A stretch of 18,115 bases of DNA from Planctomycetota bacterium (GCA_027295435.1 JAPUKX010000324.1:1-18115), one strand, 5' to 3'; shown: positions 8,801 through 16,253, numbered from the stretch's first letter. Numbers and translations are program-made. The notes: generated by a model from the letters alone, not told the origin.

Positions 8801-9416
8801 GATCGCCCGACCCGCGATGTTGCCGTGAGCGGACCAATCGGCTGCGGCCGAGCGCATCGGTGACAAGTTGGCTGACGGCATAGTGGATCTGACGAGCCCG
8901 CCGCGAGTCGAGGACAGCGGTAAAGTCTCCCGTCAGTCGAGCCGGGCTCAGTAGATCGACAAAGCCATCGGTCGATTCCAAGAGCGTCAACGAGGCGTCG
9001 CGCAACGAAACACTCAGCGTGCTCTTCCCGGGCTCGCCATGAGGCACGGCGAAACCCGCGCCACCGTAGATGCCGACTTCCCCGGGGGCGATCACGATAT
9101 ACCGGATCGTGGCGTTGGTAGCCGAGCTGTCCATGGGAGTCGCGCCGGCTTCGGGAATCCACAGCAAGTCGAGATGCACCACAAGCCCCTGGTCTACCCG
9201 GCCGCTCAGAAGCTGCTCCAGCGGCACATCGGAAAGGAAAAACGAGGTCTCCGCGGACTTGTTCTGGGCATAGAACGCAGTCACGAACCGCCCAATGAGC
9301 ACCACGGACTCCCTGCCCAACGACTCGGCTCGCAGCACTCCGGAAGGTCGCTCGGCCGTGCAGCCGGCAGTTGCCCAAAAGTGCAGCAGGATCAGGGCGA
9401 TCAACAGTCGTTTCAT
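8775..9416 (-). CDS. Probable lipoprotein of unknown function
   Basis: About 213 residues from the ATG at 9416, beginning MKRLLIALILLHFWATAGC: a short basic region, a hydrophobic stretch and Cys19 in a TAGC context that resembles a lipobox, though the -3 position is Thr rather than Leu. I do not recognise the rest, which has beta-rich stretches (for example VVHLDLLWIPEAG and IRYIVIAPGEVGIYGG) and a basic C-terminal tail. A GTG at 9467 in the same frame overlaps the stop of the upstream amidohydrolase gene as GTGA and would add 17 residues. That arrangement suggests translational coupling, but the ATG gives a better signal peptide. It is probably the second gene of an operon with the amidohydrolase-like gene. 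Its 3' end overlaps rplU tail to tail by 26 bp. Confidence 0.72.
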   Translation of the reverse strand: MKRLLIALILLHFWATAGCTAERPSGVLRAESLGRESVVLIGRFVTAFYAQNKSAETSFFLSDVPLEQLLSGRVDQGLVVHLDLLWIPEAGATPMDSSATNATIRYIVIAPGEVGIYGGAGFAVPHGEPGKSTLSVSLRDASLTLLESTDGFVDLLSPARLTGDFTAVLDSRRARQIHYAVSQLVTDALGRSRLVRSRQHRGSGDPTGQPSPL

Positions 9417-9463
9417 GGTGGAAGGTGGTGCGCGGCCGGCGTTATGAGGGGCCGGCGGCTGGG

Positions 9464-10426
9464 TCACATCTCATTGGCGGAGTCGGGCCCGCCAACCGTT
9501 GAGTGCTGCGACTGACTGACGACTTCAACAGTCGGCGATTCGGTGTGTTCACCGTCCGGCTCCAGGGGGGGCGACGCAATCTCAGCGTCGATCCCCAGAC
9601 AGGTCAGACTATCCTGCTCGATGATCGCTCGAATCGAAGCCCGGGGAATGGACGGCAACTGCGTTCCGTGGCTGTAGGCGTTGAGCATGTATAGCGCCTC
9701 GATCGTCCTGGCGGGAGTGTTGTACGGGAAGCCGGAGCCGAACAGCAGCTTGCTCATAACGCCGTAGCTCGAAGCGCTCAGCAGCATGTTGTACAGTTGC
9801 CAGGGGCGCGAAGCAATACCGGAGATGTCCGCATAGACATGCTCATGCTTGCCCACGAGCAGCAGTGTCTCGTCGATCCAGGGATGTCCGACCTCGCTAA
9901 TGACGATGGGAAGCATCGGGAACGCGCGGGCGATCTCATCCCATGGCCCCGGTCTGGCAAACTCCAACACCGCGTCGGCTGTGAGCGCCTCCTGACGCGT
10001 TACGAACAACGGAAGACCAAGATCAGCACACCGTTCGTAGATTGGCATTGCGGCCGAGTGCGCGGGGTGGAAGCCCTGAGAAACAGGCGAGACTGCCACC
10101 CCGACCAGTCCGAGGCTGACCGCGACTTCGATCTGATCCAGGCAGTCGGCGCTCATCGGATCAATCCCGGCGACCCCGACTCGCCTAAACGGGTTCTTCG
10201 CCACGAATTCGGCAATGAACTCATTGGGTATTCGAGCACCGAGACGATCGGCCCGAAATCCCAGGACCACCGTGCCAGCGACGCAGGCCGCAGCCCGCTC
10301 GTGTGCCGCCGGGCTGCCGTCAATTTGTGTGTGGCCTTGGGCGTTCTGTTTCCGGACTCGCTTGGCCGCCTCGTTACCAAGCTGGTCGAGACTCGCCCAG
10401 ACGTGGGTATGCAGGTCAATAATCAT
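9464..10426 (-). CDS. Amidohydrolase-2-like metal-dependent hydrolase, active site partly degenerate
   Basis: 320 residues with the TIM-barrel pattern of the amidohydrolase 2 family (PF04909). MIIDLHTHVW gives the first metal pair (His6, His8), SEVGHPW carries His181, and LLFGSGFPYNTP (229-238) is the block that normally reads GSDFP or GSDYP. Here the expected catalytic, metal-binding Asp is Gly232 (codon ggc), and the strand that usually holds another His reads PLFVTRQ (Thr143). By family knowledge these changes should weaken or abolish normal hydrolase or decarboxylase chemistry, so the protein may bind metal differently or have a non-catalytic role. The C-terminal 45 or so residues are polar, Ser/Glu/Pro-rich and likely disordered. 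No Shine-Dalgarno site precedes the ATG. A probable lipoprotein gene follows in the same direction. Confidence 0.85.
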   Translation of the reverse strand: MIIDLHTHVWASLDQLGNEAAKRVRKQNAQGHTQIDGSPAAHERAAACVAGTVVLGFRADRLGARIPNEFIAEFVAKNPFRRVGVAGIDPMSADCLDQIEVAVSLGLVGVAVSPVSQGFHPAHSAAMPIYERCADLGLPLFVTRQEALTADAVLEFARPGPWDEIARAFPMLPIVISEVGHPWIDETLLLVGKHEHVYADISGIASRPWQLYNMLLSASSYGVMSKLLFGSGFPYNTPARTIEALYMLNAYSHGTQLPSIPRASIRAIIEQDSLTCLGIDAEIASPPLEPDGEHTESPTVEVVSQSQHSTVGGPDSANEM

Positions 10427-10590
10427 GGTTGGAAGCCCGGCCGCCCCAGATCAAGGCTGCATCTTACCTCTTTACTCGGTCAGGGCACAACCAAGCCGAC
10501 AGAATCCGCCGGGCCCGGGCTTTTGGTGACGGCCATGGCCGGGCTTCGGATTCCAACCCCGTCGTCTCCAATGTCAACGGCCGGGTTTCT

Positions 10591-10612
10591 GCCTCCACAG
10601 GGCCCCGGAGGC
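10591..10612 (-). terminator. Possible terminator hairpin after the M48 protease gene
   Basis: GCCTCC (10591-10596) pairs with GGAGGC (10607-10612) around a 10-base GC-rich loop. On the minus strand it begins five bases after the protease stop codon. No run of T follows, so intrinsic termination is uncertain. Confidence 0.3.
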
Positions 10613-10617
10613 CACAC

Positions 10618-11442
10618 CTATGGTGAGGATGGCAGATATGGGGCCGCCTCCTGCTGGAACCGGCTGCTGTACTTGCGGAACTCGGGGTTGTCTTGGGTGG
10701 AGCGGTAGCGGCCCTCCAGCAGGCGTGCAACGTTCTGCATCCGCGATTCCGGGTGCGGATGCGTGGAGAGGAACTCCGGCTGGCGCGGCCCTCGGCCCGC
10801 CTCCGCCAGAATCTCCAGCACCTCGAGCATTGCGTGTGGGTCGTACCCGGACCGAGCCAGGTATTTGAGGCCTTGCTCATCTGCCTCGCCCTCCTGGTCG
10901 CGATTGAACTTCAACAACGTTCCGGCGCTGACCAAGCGTGCGGCGAGAATCGCGAGGTCCGAGTCCGTACTCTGAACCGCGACGCCGAGCCCCAAATTCG
11001 CCACGATGACCTGACTGAGGCGCTCGTCCACATGCCGGCCGGTCACATGACCGATCTCATGCCCCAGCACGCCCGCGACCTGAGCTTCGTTGCTGAACTG
11101 TTGCAGCAGACCCCGGCTGATGAATACCCGGCCACCCGGCAGCGCGAACGCGTTGATGACATCCGAATCAAGAACCGTGAACCTCCACTGGATGTTCGCG
11201 TAGGCCGGCTCAATGTGCCTGGCGAGCCGTTGACCAACCCGATCGATGTAGCCTCTCAACTGTAACGAATCCACCTCACCGCCGTACTGTTGGGTCATTT
11301 CAGGTTCGGCTGCCTCGCCCATCGCTGCGATCTGTGCCGAGGACACGAGGATCAACTGGTTGCGCCCGGTAGCCGGGTTCGTGCTGCAACCGCTCAGACC
11401 GCAAAGGACGAGTACCACAGTTAGGAAATTCGCGCGACGCAT
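10618..11442 (-). CDS. M48-family zinc metalloprotease, lipoprotein
   Basis: 274 residues. The start at 11442 is set by GGAGG five bases upstream; an ATG four codons earlier overlaps this ribosome site and is less likely. The N-terminus (MRRANFLTVVLVLCGLSGC) is a lipoprotein signal with Cys19 in an LSGC lipobox. HEIGH (128-132) gives two zinc ligands and the catalytic Glu; EGEAD (184-188) gives the third ligand in the ExxxD pattern; STHPHPESR near 226-234 is the usual M48 C-terminal motif. Relatives include the E. coli periplasmic proteases LoiP (YggG) and BepA, which take part in envelope quality control, so a similar periplasmic role anchored to a membrane is likely. It lacks the C-terminal TPR domain of BepA. 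The gene diverges from the quinone methyltransferase gene with only 35 bp between starts. Confidence 0.93.
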   Translation of the reverse strand: MRRANFLTVVLVLCGLSGCSTNPATGRNQLILVSSAQIAAMGEAAEPEMTQQYGGEVDSLQLRGYIDRVGQRLARHIEPAYANIQWRFTVLDSDVINAFALPGGRVFISRGLLQQFSNEAQVAGVLGHEIGHVTGRHVDERLSQVIVANLGLGVAVQSTDSDLAILAARLVSAGTLLKFNRDQEGEADEQGLKYLARSGYDPHAMLEVLEILAEAGRGPRQPEFLSTHPHPESRMQNVARLLEGRYRSTQDNPEFRKYSSRFQQEAAPYLPSSP

Positions 11443-11477
11443 GACATCCTCCATCTTCGTATATTGGGCGGTCGGTT
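11443..11477. promoter_or_regulatory. Very short divergent control region between M48 protease and ubiE/menG-like gene
   Basis: Only 35 bp separate the two start codons. The stretch holds the GGAGG site of the protease (minus strand) and an AT-rich TATATT (11460-11465) ending 12 bases before the methyltransferase ATG. Read on the minus strand the same bases give AATATA just upstream of the protease ribosome site. Either the two promoters overlap each other and the opposite coding regions, or the messages have nearly no leader. Confidence 0.35.
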
Positions 11478-12278
11478 ATGATCTCGCGCTCGATGGCCCG
11501 CGAATACCCATCATCCTCCGATGTCGGGTGGTCCGCAAGCGACCTGGCGGGTGATCCCCATCAGGCGGCGGACAAGGCGATACGGGTTCAGCGGATGTTC
11601 GGGGCGATCGCCCATCGCTACGATTTGAACAATCGCATCCACTCCTTGGGGCGCGATCAATCCTGGCGGCGAAGGGCAGTGTGGTTGTGTGGGGTGCGCC
11701 CCACTGATCACGTGCTGGATGCCGCCTGCGGGACAGGCGACCTGGCCGAGGCGTTCGCGGCGGCCGGGGCGGCCTCGGTGGTCGGCGTGGATTTTACCGT
11801 CGAGATGCTGAAGATCGCCCGGCGCAAAGCCGCTCGAACGCGCCGCCCGCCGGGGACCACCAACCCGAGATATACCCTCGCTGACGTTACGAGACTGCCG
11901 TTTGCCGATGCAAGCTTCGACATCGTGTCGATCGCGTTCGGCATCCGCAACGTCGCGGAGCCGGACCGCGTACTCGGAGAGTTCCATCGGATGCTTCGCC
12001 CGGCGGGTCGCCTGATCATCCTCGAGTTCAGTCAGCCGACCAATCGCCTGCTGCGCGCCGTCAACGGCGTGTACTGCGAGCACATCATGCCCCTGACTGC
12101 GGCGCTGATTGCCGGAGACCGCTGCGGCGCCTACCGCTATCTTCCGAAGTCGATCGCCGCGTTTGCGGACCGCGAGCAGCTCCTGGCCATGATGCTCGAC
12201 GCCGGCTTCGTCTCTATCACGCAGCATCCGATGACTTTCGGAGTGTGTGTGGGGTACCTGGGGCATGTCGCAACGTAG
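11478..12278 (+). CDS. menG: UbiE/MenG-type quinone C-methyltransferase
   Basis: 266 residues. The conserved UbiE start, FGAIAHRYDLNNRIHSLGRDQSWRR in spaced form (residues 41-65), precedes the SAM-binding motif LDAACGTGD (80-88), ADVTRLPF (134-141), GIRNVAEPDRVLGEF (154-168) and RPAGRLIILEF (173-183). The C-terminal PKSIAAFADREQL block is also typical. The family methylates demethylmenaquinone (or the ubiquinone precursor) with S-adenosylmethionine at the membrane surface; a menaquinone role is my inference, since no other quinone gene is present. About 35 residues precede the conserved domain, so the true start may be downstream of 11478 (for example ATG 11493); no Shine-Dalgarno site helps. 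TATATT 12 bases upstream may be a -10 box. ubiE is the equivalent name if the organism makes ubiquinone. Confidence 0.88.
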   Translation: MISRSMAREYPSSSDVGWSASDLAGDPHQAADKAIRVQRMFGAIAHRYDLNNRIHSLGRDQSWRRRAVWLCGVRPTDHVLDAACGTGDLAEAFAAAGAASVVGVDFTVEMLKIARRKAARTRRPPGTTNPRYTLADVTRLPFADASFDIVSIAFGIRNVAEPDRVLGEFHRMLRPAGRLIILEFSQPTNRLLRAVNGVYCEHIMPLTAALIAGDRCGAYRYLPKSIAAFADREQLLAMMLDAGFVSITQHPMTFGVCVGYLGHVAT

Positions 12279-12319
12279 GCTCGCAGGCGACTTCGTCTTG
12301 GGCAGGTCGGATTATCGGT

Positions 12320-12340
12320 CTGCCGGCTCCCGATCGGCAG
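12320..12340 (+). terminator. Weak hairpin downstream of the methyltransferase gene
   Basis: CTGCCG (12320-12325) pairs with CGGCAG (12335-12340) across a nine-base loop, about 40 bases after the stop codon. No T tract follows, so this is only a candidate terminator. Confidence 0.25.
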
Positions 12341-12420
12341 GAGATCGCCAGGGTCACGTCCGATAGGGATCGCTCGGCCGGCACGCCACCAAATGTCCAG
12401 CGACCGGGGGAGACCACTCG

Positions 12421-12468
12421 ATGACTCTCTTCACAGCCGCCAAGCTGCGCGCCGGTCGAACACCTTAG
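12421..12468 (+). CDS. Possible 15-residue leader peptide upstream of the B12-fold gene
   Basis: An ATG at 12421 opens a frame reading MTLFTAAKLRAGRTP and a TAG stop. It is preceded by GGGGGAG with eight bases of spacing, a better ribosome site than several real genes here have. It ends 60 bases before the GTG of the B12-fold gene. A frame this short can arise by chance, and I see no amino-acid run of the kind used in attenuation. Confidence 0.2.
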   Translation: MTLFTAAKLRAGRTP

Positions 12469-12528
12469 CGAACGGCCCGACAGACCCAAACCACATCGCA
12501 ACGACCATGTACGGATGGAGGCTACCTA

Positions 12529-13236
12529 GTGAATAACGAGATCATCGTCGAACGACTGTTTGAGAAGCTGATCACAGGCGATCGCACCGCGACCCGAGCC
12601 ATCGTGCAGGAAACCATCGATGATGGGGTTTCGCCTGAAGAGCTTTCGCAGGCGGTGTATTGGCCGGCCCTGGAGATGATCAACTCGCTATACCGGGCCG
12701 ATCAGCTCAGCACTCTGGCCCACCACTATGGGACGCGGCTGCTACGCAGCCTGGTGGACCAGGCGCAAGCGAGGTACACCCAGAAGCCCAGCCGCGATCG
12801 GACGATTCTGATGTTCTCCGGGCCCGGTGAAGCCGACGAGCTGGCCGGCCAACTCGTGGCCGATCTGGCCGAGGCCAATGGTTACGAGGTCTTTTTCGGG
12901 GGTGGGGGGGTGGCAAACGATGAGATTCTCGCTGAGGTTGGCGCGCGAAGCCCCGATATCCTGCTCTTGTTCGCCTCCGCTCCCAGCGATGCCCCGAATG
13001 TTCGGAGGCTTATCGACACCATCCAAGAAATCGGTGCAAGTCCCTCATTGCAGATCGTCGTGGGTGGCGGCGTTTTCAACCGCGCCGAAGGCCTCGCCGA
13101 GGAGATCGGAGCCGATCTGTGGTCCAACGACCCTGCGGATCTGCTTGAGAAGCTGGCCGCTGAGCCCCATCGACGGGCGACGCCGGATCAGCGGACCGTC
13201 GGACGCCATCGCCGCAACAAGTCGGCCGCCGCATAG
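12529..13236 (+). CDS. Cobalamin-binding-fold protein lacking the cobalt-ligand histidine
   Basis: 235 residues, GTG start set by GGAGG seven bases upstream. Residues about 1-85 form an all-helical cap-like domain and residues about 90-212 a Rossmann-like domain in the order of methionine synthase and CarH-type B12-binding modules (PF02607 then PF02310). In that family the loop after the first strand reads DxHxxG, with His as lower cobalt ligand. Here the aligned stretch GPGEADELAG has Glu101, Asp103 and Ala106 instead. In the cap, the Trp and the Glu-His pair that contact the upper ligand appear as Tyr55 and His65-His66. GGGGVANDEI (124-133) and QIVVGGGVFN (175-184) match the later nucleotide-tail loops. 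The protein may not bind B12 in the standard way. No enzyme domain is attached; the last 20 residues are basic. An ECF sigma gene follows after 226 bp. Confidence 0.75.
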   Translation: MNNEIIVERLFEKLITGDRTATRAIVQETIDDGVSPEELSQAVYWPALEMINSLYRADQLSTLAHHYGTRLLRSLVDQAQARYTQKPSRDRTILMFSGPGEADELAGQLVADLAEANGYEVFFGGGGVANDEILAEVGARSPDILLLFASAPSDAPNVRRLIDTIQEIGASPSLQIVVGGGVFNRAEGLAEEIGADLWSNDPADLLEKLAAEPHRRATPDQRTVGRHRRNKSAAA

Positions 13237-13249
13237 CGTCTGGCGACGC

Positions 13250-13300
13250 AACCGGCCCGCTCTTGAGGCGTCAAGCCCATACTGCGTCTTGTGGCCGGTT
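13250..13300. other. Nested inverted repeat between B12-fold gene and ECF sigma gene
   Basis: AACCGGCC (13250-13257) pairs perfectly with GGCCGGTT (13293-13300), and a smaller hairpin with CTTGA and TCAAG arms lies inside (about 13262-13275). It starts 13 bases after the stop of the B12-fold gene. It may end that transcript, although no T run is present, or fold in the leader of a longer read-through message. Confidence 0.3.
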
Positions 13301-13462
13301 TCGCTGCCGGTGACCACAGTCAGGCCGTTTGAGATGCAATCTGGTCGGCTGAGCGACCCCAGGCGGCTTGCGGAGGCCGGTAGTCGCAACCTGTGCTGTT
13401 CATTGATCGTGTGGCGGCAACCTCATTCGGTGCGGCCGGTATGTACAATGCCCGGCCGTGCG

Positions 13463-14047
13463 ATGAACAGATCCGATGAATACGCACTGGTCCGCAAGGC
13501 GAAGGCGGGCGACGAGCAGGCGATCGAGGCGCTCATCGGCGCCCATCAGGATGCGTTGTATGCGTTCATCCTTCGTTTGTCCGGGCACCGTGAAGCCGCT
13601 CAGGACATTGTTCAGGACGCGTTTGTTCGGGTCTTGAAAAACCTTCATCGCTTTGACCACCGGTTTCGATTCAGCACATGGCTGTTTACGATCGCGAAGC
13701 GACTCTATATGAATTCGGTGCAGAAGCTCGGTCCAAGCTACGACTCGCAGGTAGCGGACATTCGGCCGGCGCGCAACCCCAGCCCACCGCGACAAACGGA
13801 ACGAATAGAGACATTGCGCAACCTTCGCCGCCACATCGACACCGCTCTGGCGGGTCTCGCGCCACAGCAGCGCGAAATCATCTTGCTCTTCCATCAGCAG
13901 AACTGGGCGATCGCCGAAATCGCCCAGCATCTGCGGATGCCGCAGGGAACGGTCAAGAGTCACCTTCACCGGGGGCGCAAGCGCATGAAGCGATTGATTC
14001 TTGCAAGCCGCACAATGCAACGGCAGGTTGCGGAGGTATGGTCATGA
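13463..14047 (+). CDS. ECF-type RNA polymerase sigma factor (sigma70 family)
   Basis: 194 residues. Region 2 (about 22-88) includes LIGAHQDALYAFILRLSGH, the core-binding DIVQDAFVRVLKNL and the -10-recognising FSTWLFTIAKRLYMN. After a Pro/Arg-rich linker, region 4 (about 122-180) has LAPQQREIILL and the helix-turn-helix IAEIAQHLRMPQGTVKSHL that reads the -35 element. There is no region 3, as expected for the ECF group. The frame extends far upstream through the B12-fold gene, but the domain begins here; ATG 13448 would add five residues. No Shine-Dalgarno site is seen; TACAAT (13444-13449) lies 13 bases before the chosen ATG and may be a -10 box. The stop overlaps the next start as ATGA, so translation is probably coupled to the small membrane protein, a typical place for an anti-sigma factor. 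Confidence 0.93.
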   Translation: MNRSDEYALVRKAKAGDEQAIEALIGAHQDALYAFILRLSGHREAAQDIVQDAFVRVLKNLHRFDHRFRFSTWLFTIAKRLYMNSVQKLGPSYDSQVADIRPARNPSPPRQTERIETLRNLRRHIDTALAGLAPQQREIILLFHQQNWAIAEIAQHLRMPQGTVKSHLHRGRKRMKRLILASRTMQRQVAEVWS

Positions 14048-14529
14048 GGCCGCACACGCAGCCGCCCGGCCGCCGCCGGCGCAGCCCAGGTGGTGATCCG
14101 CTCGAGTCAATCTTTCTCGCTGAGCTTGCTCGGCCGATCGCCGCGCCGGACCTGACCAGGCCCATTCTGCGCCGGCTTGGGTTGACCGGCAGCTCGTCGA
14201 AGGATTCACGGCGGCGAATCCTTGGCGGTGTTGGTCGTGCGGTGATGACTGGGGCGATGCTGCTTGGGGTGGTTGTCGGCCTGCGTTTGTACAACTACAC
14301 CGTGGCTGCCCGAGTTCCACTCGGCCCGACGGTCCCCTCGGCGATTCAACATGACTACACTCGTCATGAACACACCATACGTCGCGCGATCCGCATGATC
14401 CGGGACCTCTCACCGCGCCGCCCGGCGGAGCCCGCCCTCGAACAACCTCCGATTACGCCCAGCACAGGTCGGTCGCACGGCAGCGGGGGTGCCGGCCGGT
14501 CAATGCGGCGGCCGTTGCGTTTGATGTAG
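14044..14529 (+). CDS. Single-pass membrane protein coupled to the ECF sigma factor; candidate anti-sigma factor
   Basis: 161 residues. The start at 14044 is chosen because GGAGG (14032-14036) is seven bases away and the codon overlaps the sigma stop as ATGA; the ATG at 14038 is too close to that site. The first 60 residues are basic and cytoplasmic in character and include ELARPIAAPDLTRPILRRLGL (in two parts: residues 27-36 and 37-47). One hydrophobic helix lies near 64-82 (AVMTGAMLLGVVVGLRLY). The rest is Pro/Arg/Ser-rich and low in complexity, outside the membrane if the topology is N-in. I see no HxxxCxxC zinc anti-sigma motif, so the role is inferred from position and topology only. The next gene begins nine bases after the stop. 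Confidence 0.75.
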   Translation: MRPHTQPPGRRRRSPGGDPLESIFLAELARPIAAPDLTRPILRRLGLTGSSSKDSRRRILGGVGRAVMTGAMLLGVVVGLRLYNYTVAARVPLGPTVPSAIQHDYTRHEHTIRRAIRMIRDLSPRRPAEPALEQPPITPSTGRSHGSGGAGRSMRRPLRLM

Positions 14530-14538
14530 GGCACGAGG

Positions 14539-16107
14539 ATGCACGCCCTCGCAGCTATCGTCCTTGCCGTGACGGCATTGGCGGCGCCCGCCAACGCGAA
14601 CGATCCGTTCCAAGCCGCCGCACTTGCCCCGCCGAATGTCCGAATGTACGTGCACGTGGCCGGGGCGGCCGAGATCCGGGCAGCAGTTGCCGATCGCCCG
14701 CTCGCGCGGTGGGTGAAATCCTTGTTGGGCGCCGGACAGTTGCGTGACGCCTGGCCCCGGCTGGCCGCCGCCGCCGGCATTGACGGGGGGCAGTTGTTCG
14801 ACATGTGCCTCGGCCGGCAGTTCACACTTCTTCTGCGCGGCCGGGATCAGCCTCCCCAATGGGCAGTGTTGACCGAGGTCAATCCCCAACAGATCGCGAA
14901 GCTGCTGGCTGCGCTGACGCCGCGCGTGCTCGGGCCGAAACATAAGCTGGCGATCCTTCATCTGCCCGAGCATGAGCTGCTGCTGGCGCAGAGTGGCGCG
15001 ATGTTGCTGATCGGTCCGCGCCCACGATCAGAACTTTTCTATGAAATGGTGTCGAACCTGACACAGCCGCCCGAGGAGTCGCTTGCGGCCAGTGAGGCGA
15101 TGGCTGAAGCCGGACGATTGGGGCCCGGGTCCGTGGGCGTGTTCATTCGTCACGAACCGCCGATGGGGGGGTGGTCCGTCGCCGTCGCTGATCTCAAGGG
15201 CCCTCACATCAGCATCCAGCATTCGGCCCGTTTCGACCATCCGCCGTTCACGAGCGATGTGACCGGGTTCGCGTGGGACCTGGCCCCGATACACCGTCTG
15301 CAAGACTCGACGATCCTCAGCTACATCGAGCCGATTGACAAGAGCGGCGGCCCGCTGGAGGCGTTCGTTACCGCGGCGATGGGCCAGGCGCCCATGACCG
15401 CCCAGATGCGATCTAACCTTGGCTCTCGGCAGATCACCACGATCGGCGACTTCAGTGGGCAACTCGAACAGCCCCCGGGCGATCTGCGACTTCCAACGGT
15501 GGCCCGCGTGTACGAGGTCAAGAATGCGGACCAAGCCTGGGACCAACTGGATCGACAAATGATCTGGCTGGTCCGCGAGCTGGTTCGCTTCGGAGGTGAC
15601 AACTTTCGCCTGGCCGTGCCTGACCCGGCCGGCTTCGAGCCGGGTAAGCCTCGGCGGGTGGAAGTCGGACCGCTGGCGAAATGGCTCTTCGGCGAGGTGC
15701 CGGGTGTGGAAAGGGTGTCGCTGAACTGGACTGTGGTGTGCGGCCCGCAGGGCGCGTGGTGCATTATCGCCAGCGATCCCGATCATCTGGGGGATGTGGC
15801 GACCGCGATTGGCGCCGAGCCCAACGGCGAGTCGAACATCGCACGGTGGGCGAACTGCGGCACCGCTGACGGCCGGCGGCTCGCGGCACATCTGGGCGGT
15901 TGGCGCGACCAAGCCGAGTTGCTGGTGTCCCCCGAGGATGGCGAGACCTTTCGAGGTGCCTTGAGGCTCTTCTTCGAGTTGGCGGACGCCATCGAACGGT
16001 GTACGTGGCAGCTTGCCCGTCCTTCAACGGACCGCCTCCGGCTTGATGCTCAGTTGACGCTTAGCCCGCCGGATTCAGCGCACTCGAGGCATTCCATTGG
16101 CAGATAG
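14539..16107 (+). CDS. Secreted protein of unknown function, third gene of the sigma factor operon
   Basis: 522 residues with a clear signal peptide: MHALAAIVLAVTALAAPANA, cleavage likely after ANA. No lipobox Cys and no further membrane helix are seen, so it is probably periplasmic or exported. I do not recognise a catalytic motif. The opening PPNVRMYVHVAGAAEIRAA resembles the start of large secreted proteins of unknown function (DUF3352-like) in which a domain of this kind is repeated; a second similar pattern appears from about residue 325 (LPTVARVYEVKNADQAWDQL). That similarity is a weak impression. GTAGGG seven bases upstream may be the ribosome site. It starts nine bases after the membrane-protein gene and so is very likely co-transcribed with the sigma factor; it could be the regulated product or a sensor for the membrane protein. 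Confidence 0.82.
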   Translation: MHALAAIVLAVTALAAPANANDPFQAAALAPPNVRMYVHVAGAAEIRAAVADRPLARWVKSLLGAGQLRDAWPRLAAAAGIDGGQLFDMCLGRQFTLLLRGRDQPPQWAVLTEVNPQQIAKLLAALTPRVLGPKHKLAILHLPEHELLLAQSGAMLLIGPRPRSELFYEMVSNLTQPPEESLAASEAMAEAGRLGPGSVGVFIRHEPPMGGWSVAVADLKGPHISIQHSARFDHPPFTSDVTGFAWDLAPIHRLQDSTILSYIEPIDKSGGPLEAFVTAAMGQAPMTAQMRSNLGSRQITTIGDFSGQLEQPPGDLRLPTVARVYEVKNADQAWDQLDRQMIWLVRELVRFGGDNFRLAVPDPAGFEPGKPRRVEVGPLAKWLFGEVPGVERVSLNWTVVCGPQGAWCIIASDPDHLGDVATAIGAEPNGESNIARWANCGTADGRRLAAHLGGWRDQAELLVSPEDGETFRGALRLFFELADAIERCTWQLARPSTDRLRLDAQLTLSPPDSAHSRHSIGR

Positions 16108-16253
16108 ATCCGACAATGACGTGGCACGAACACCGGGAGGCGCCGCTGCGACGGGGTCAGACTGCCCGCTGAGTTTGGCCGCCGCTCAGAACGCTGCGTG
16201 AGCCACGGCCATGCTCCTTGTTTCGACTGCCGCGCTGGAGCCGAACCAGTCGC

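Noticed and set aside
8713..9378. 221-codon minus-strand frame competing with the lipoprotein gene
   Set aside because: Its product is Arg/Cys/Ser-rich without a signal or domain, while the overlapping frame has a lipoprotein signal and a normal composition.
9797..10708. 303-codon plus-strand frame opposite the amidohydrolase-like gene
   Set aside because: It is antisense to a gene with recognisable family motifs and has shadow-like composition.
12827..13462. Upstream extension of the ECF sigma frame into the B12-fold gene
   Set aside because: The extension overlaps a recognised domain in another frame and is Ser/Arg/Pro-rich; the sigma domain begins at about 13463.
13237..13462. Cobalamin or other known riboswitch near the B12-fold and sigma genes
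   Set aside because: I looked for a B12-box-like core and found none; only simple nested inverted repeats are present.
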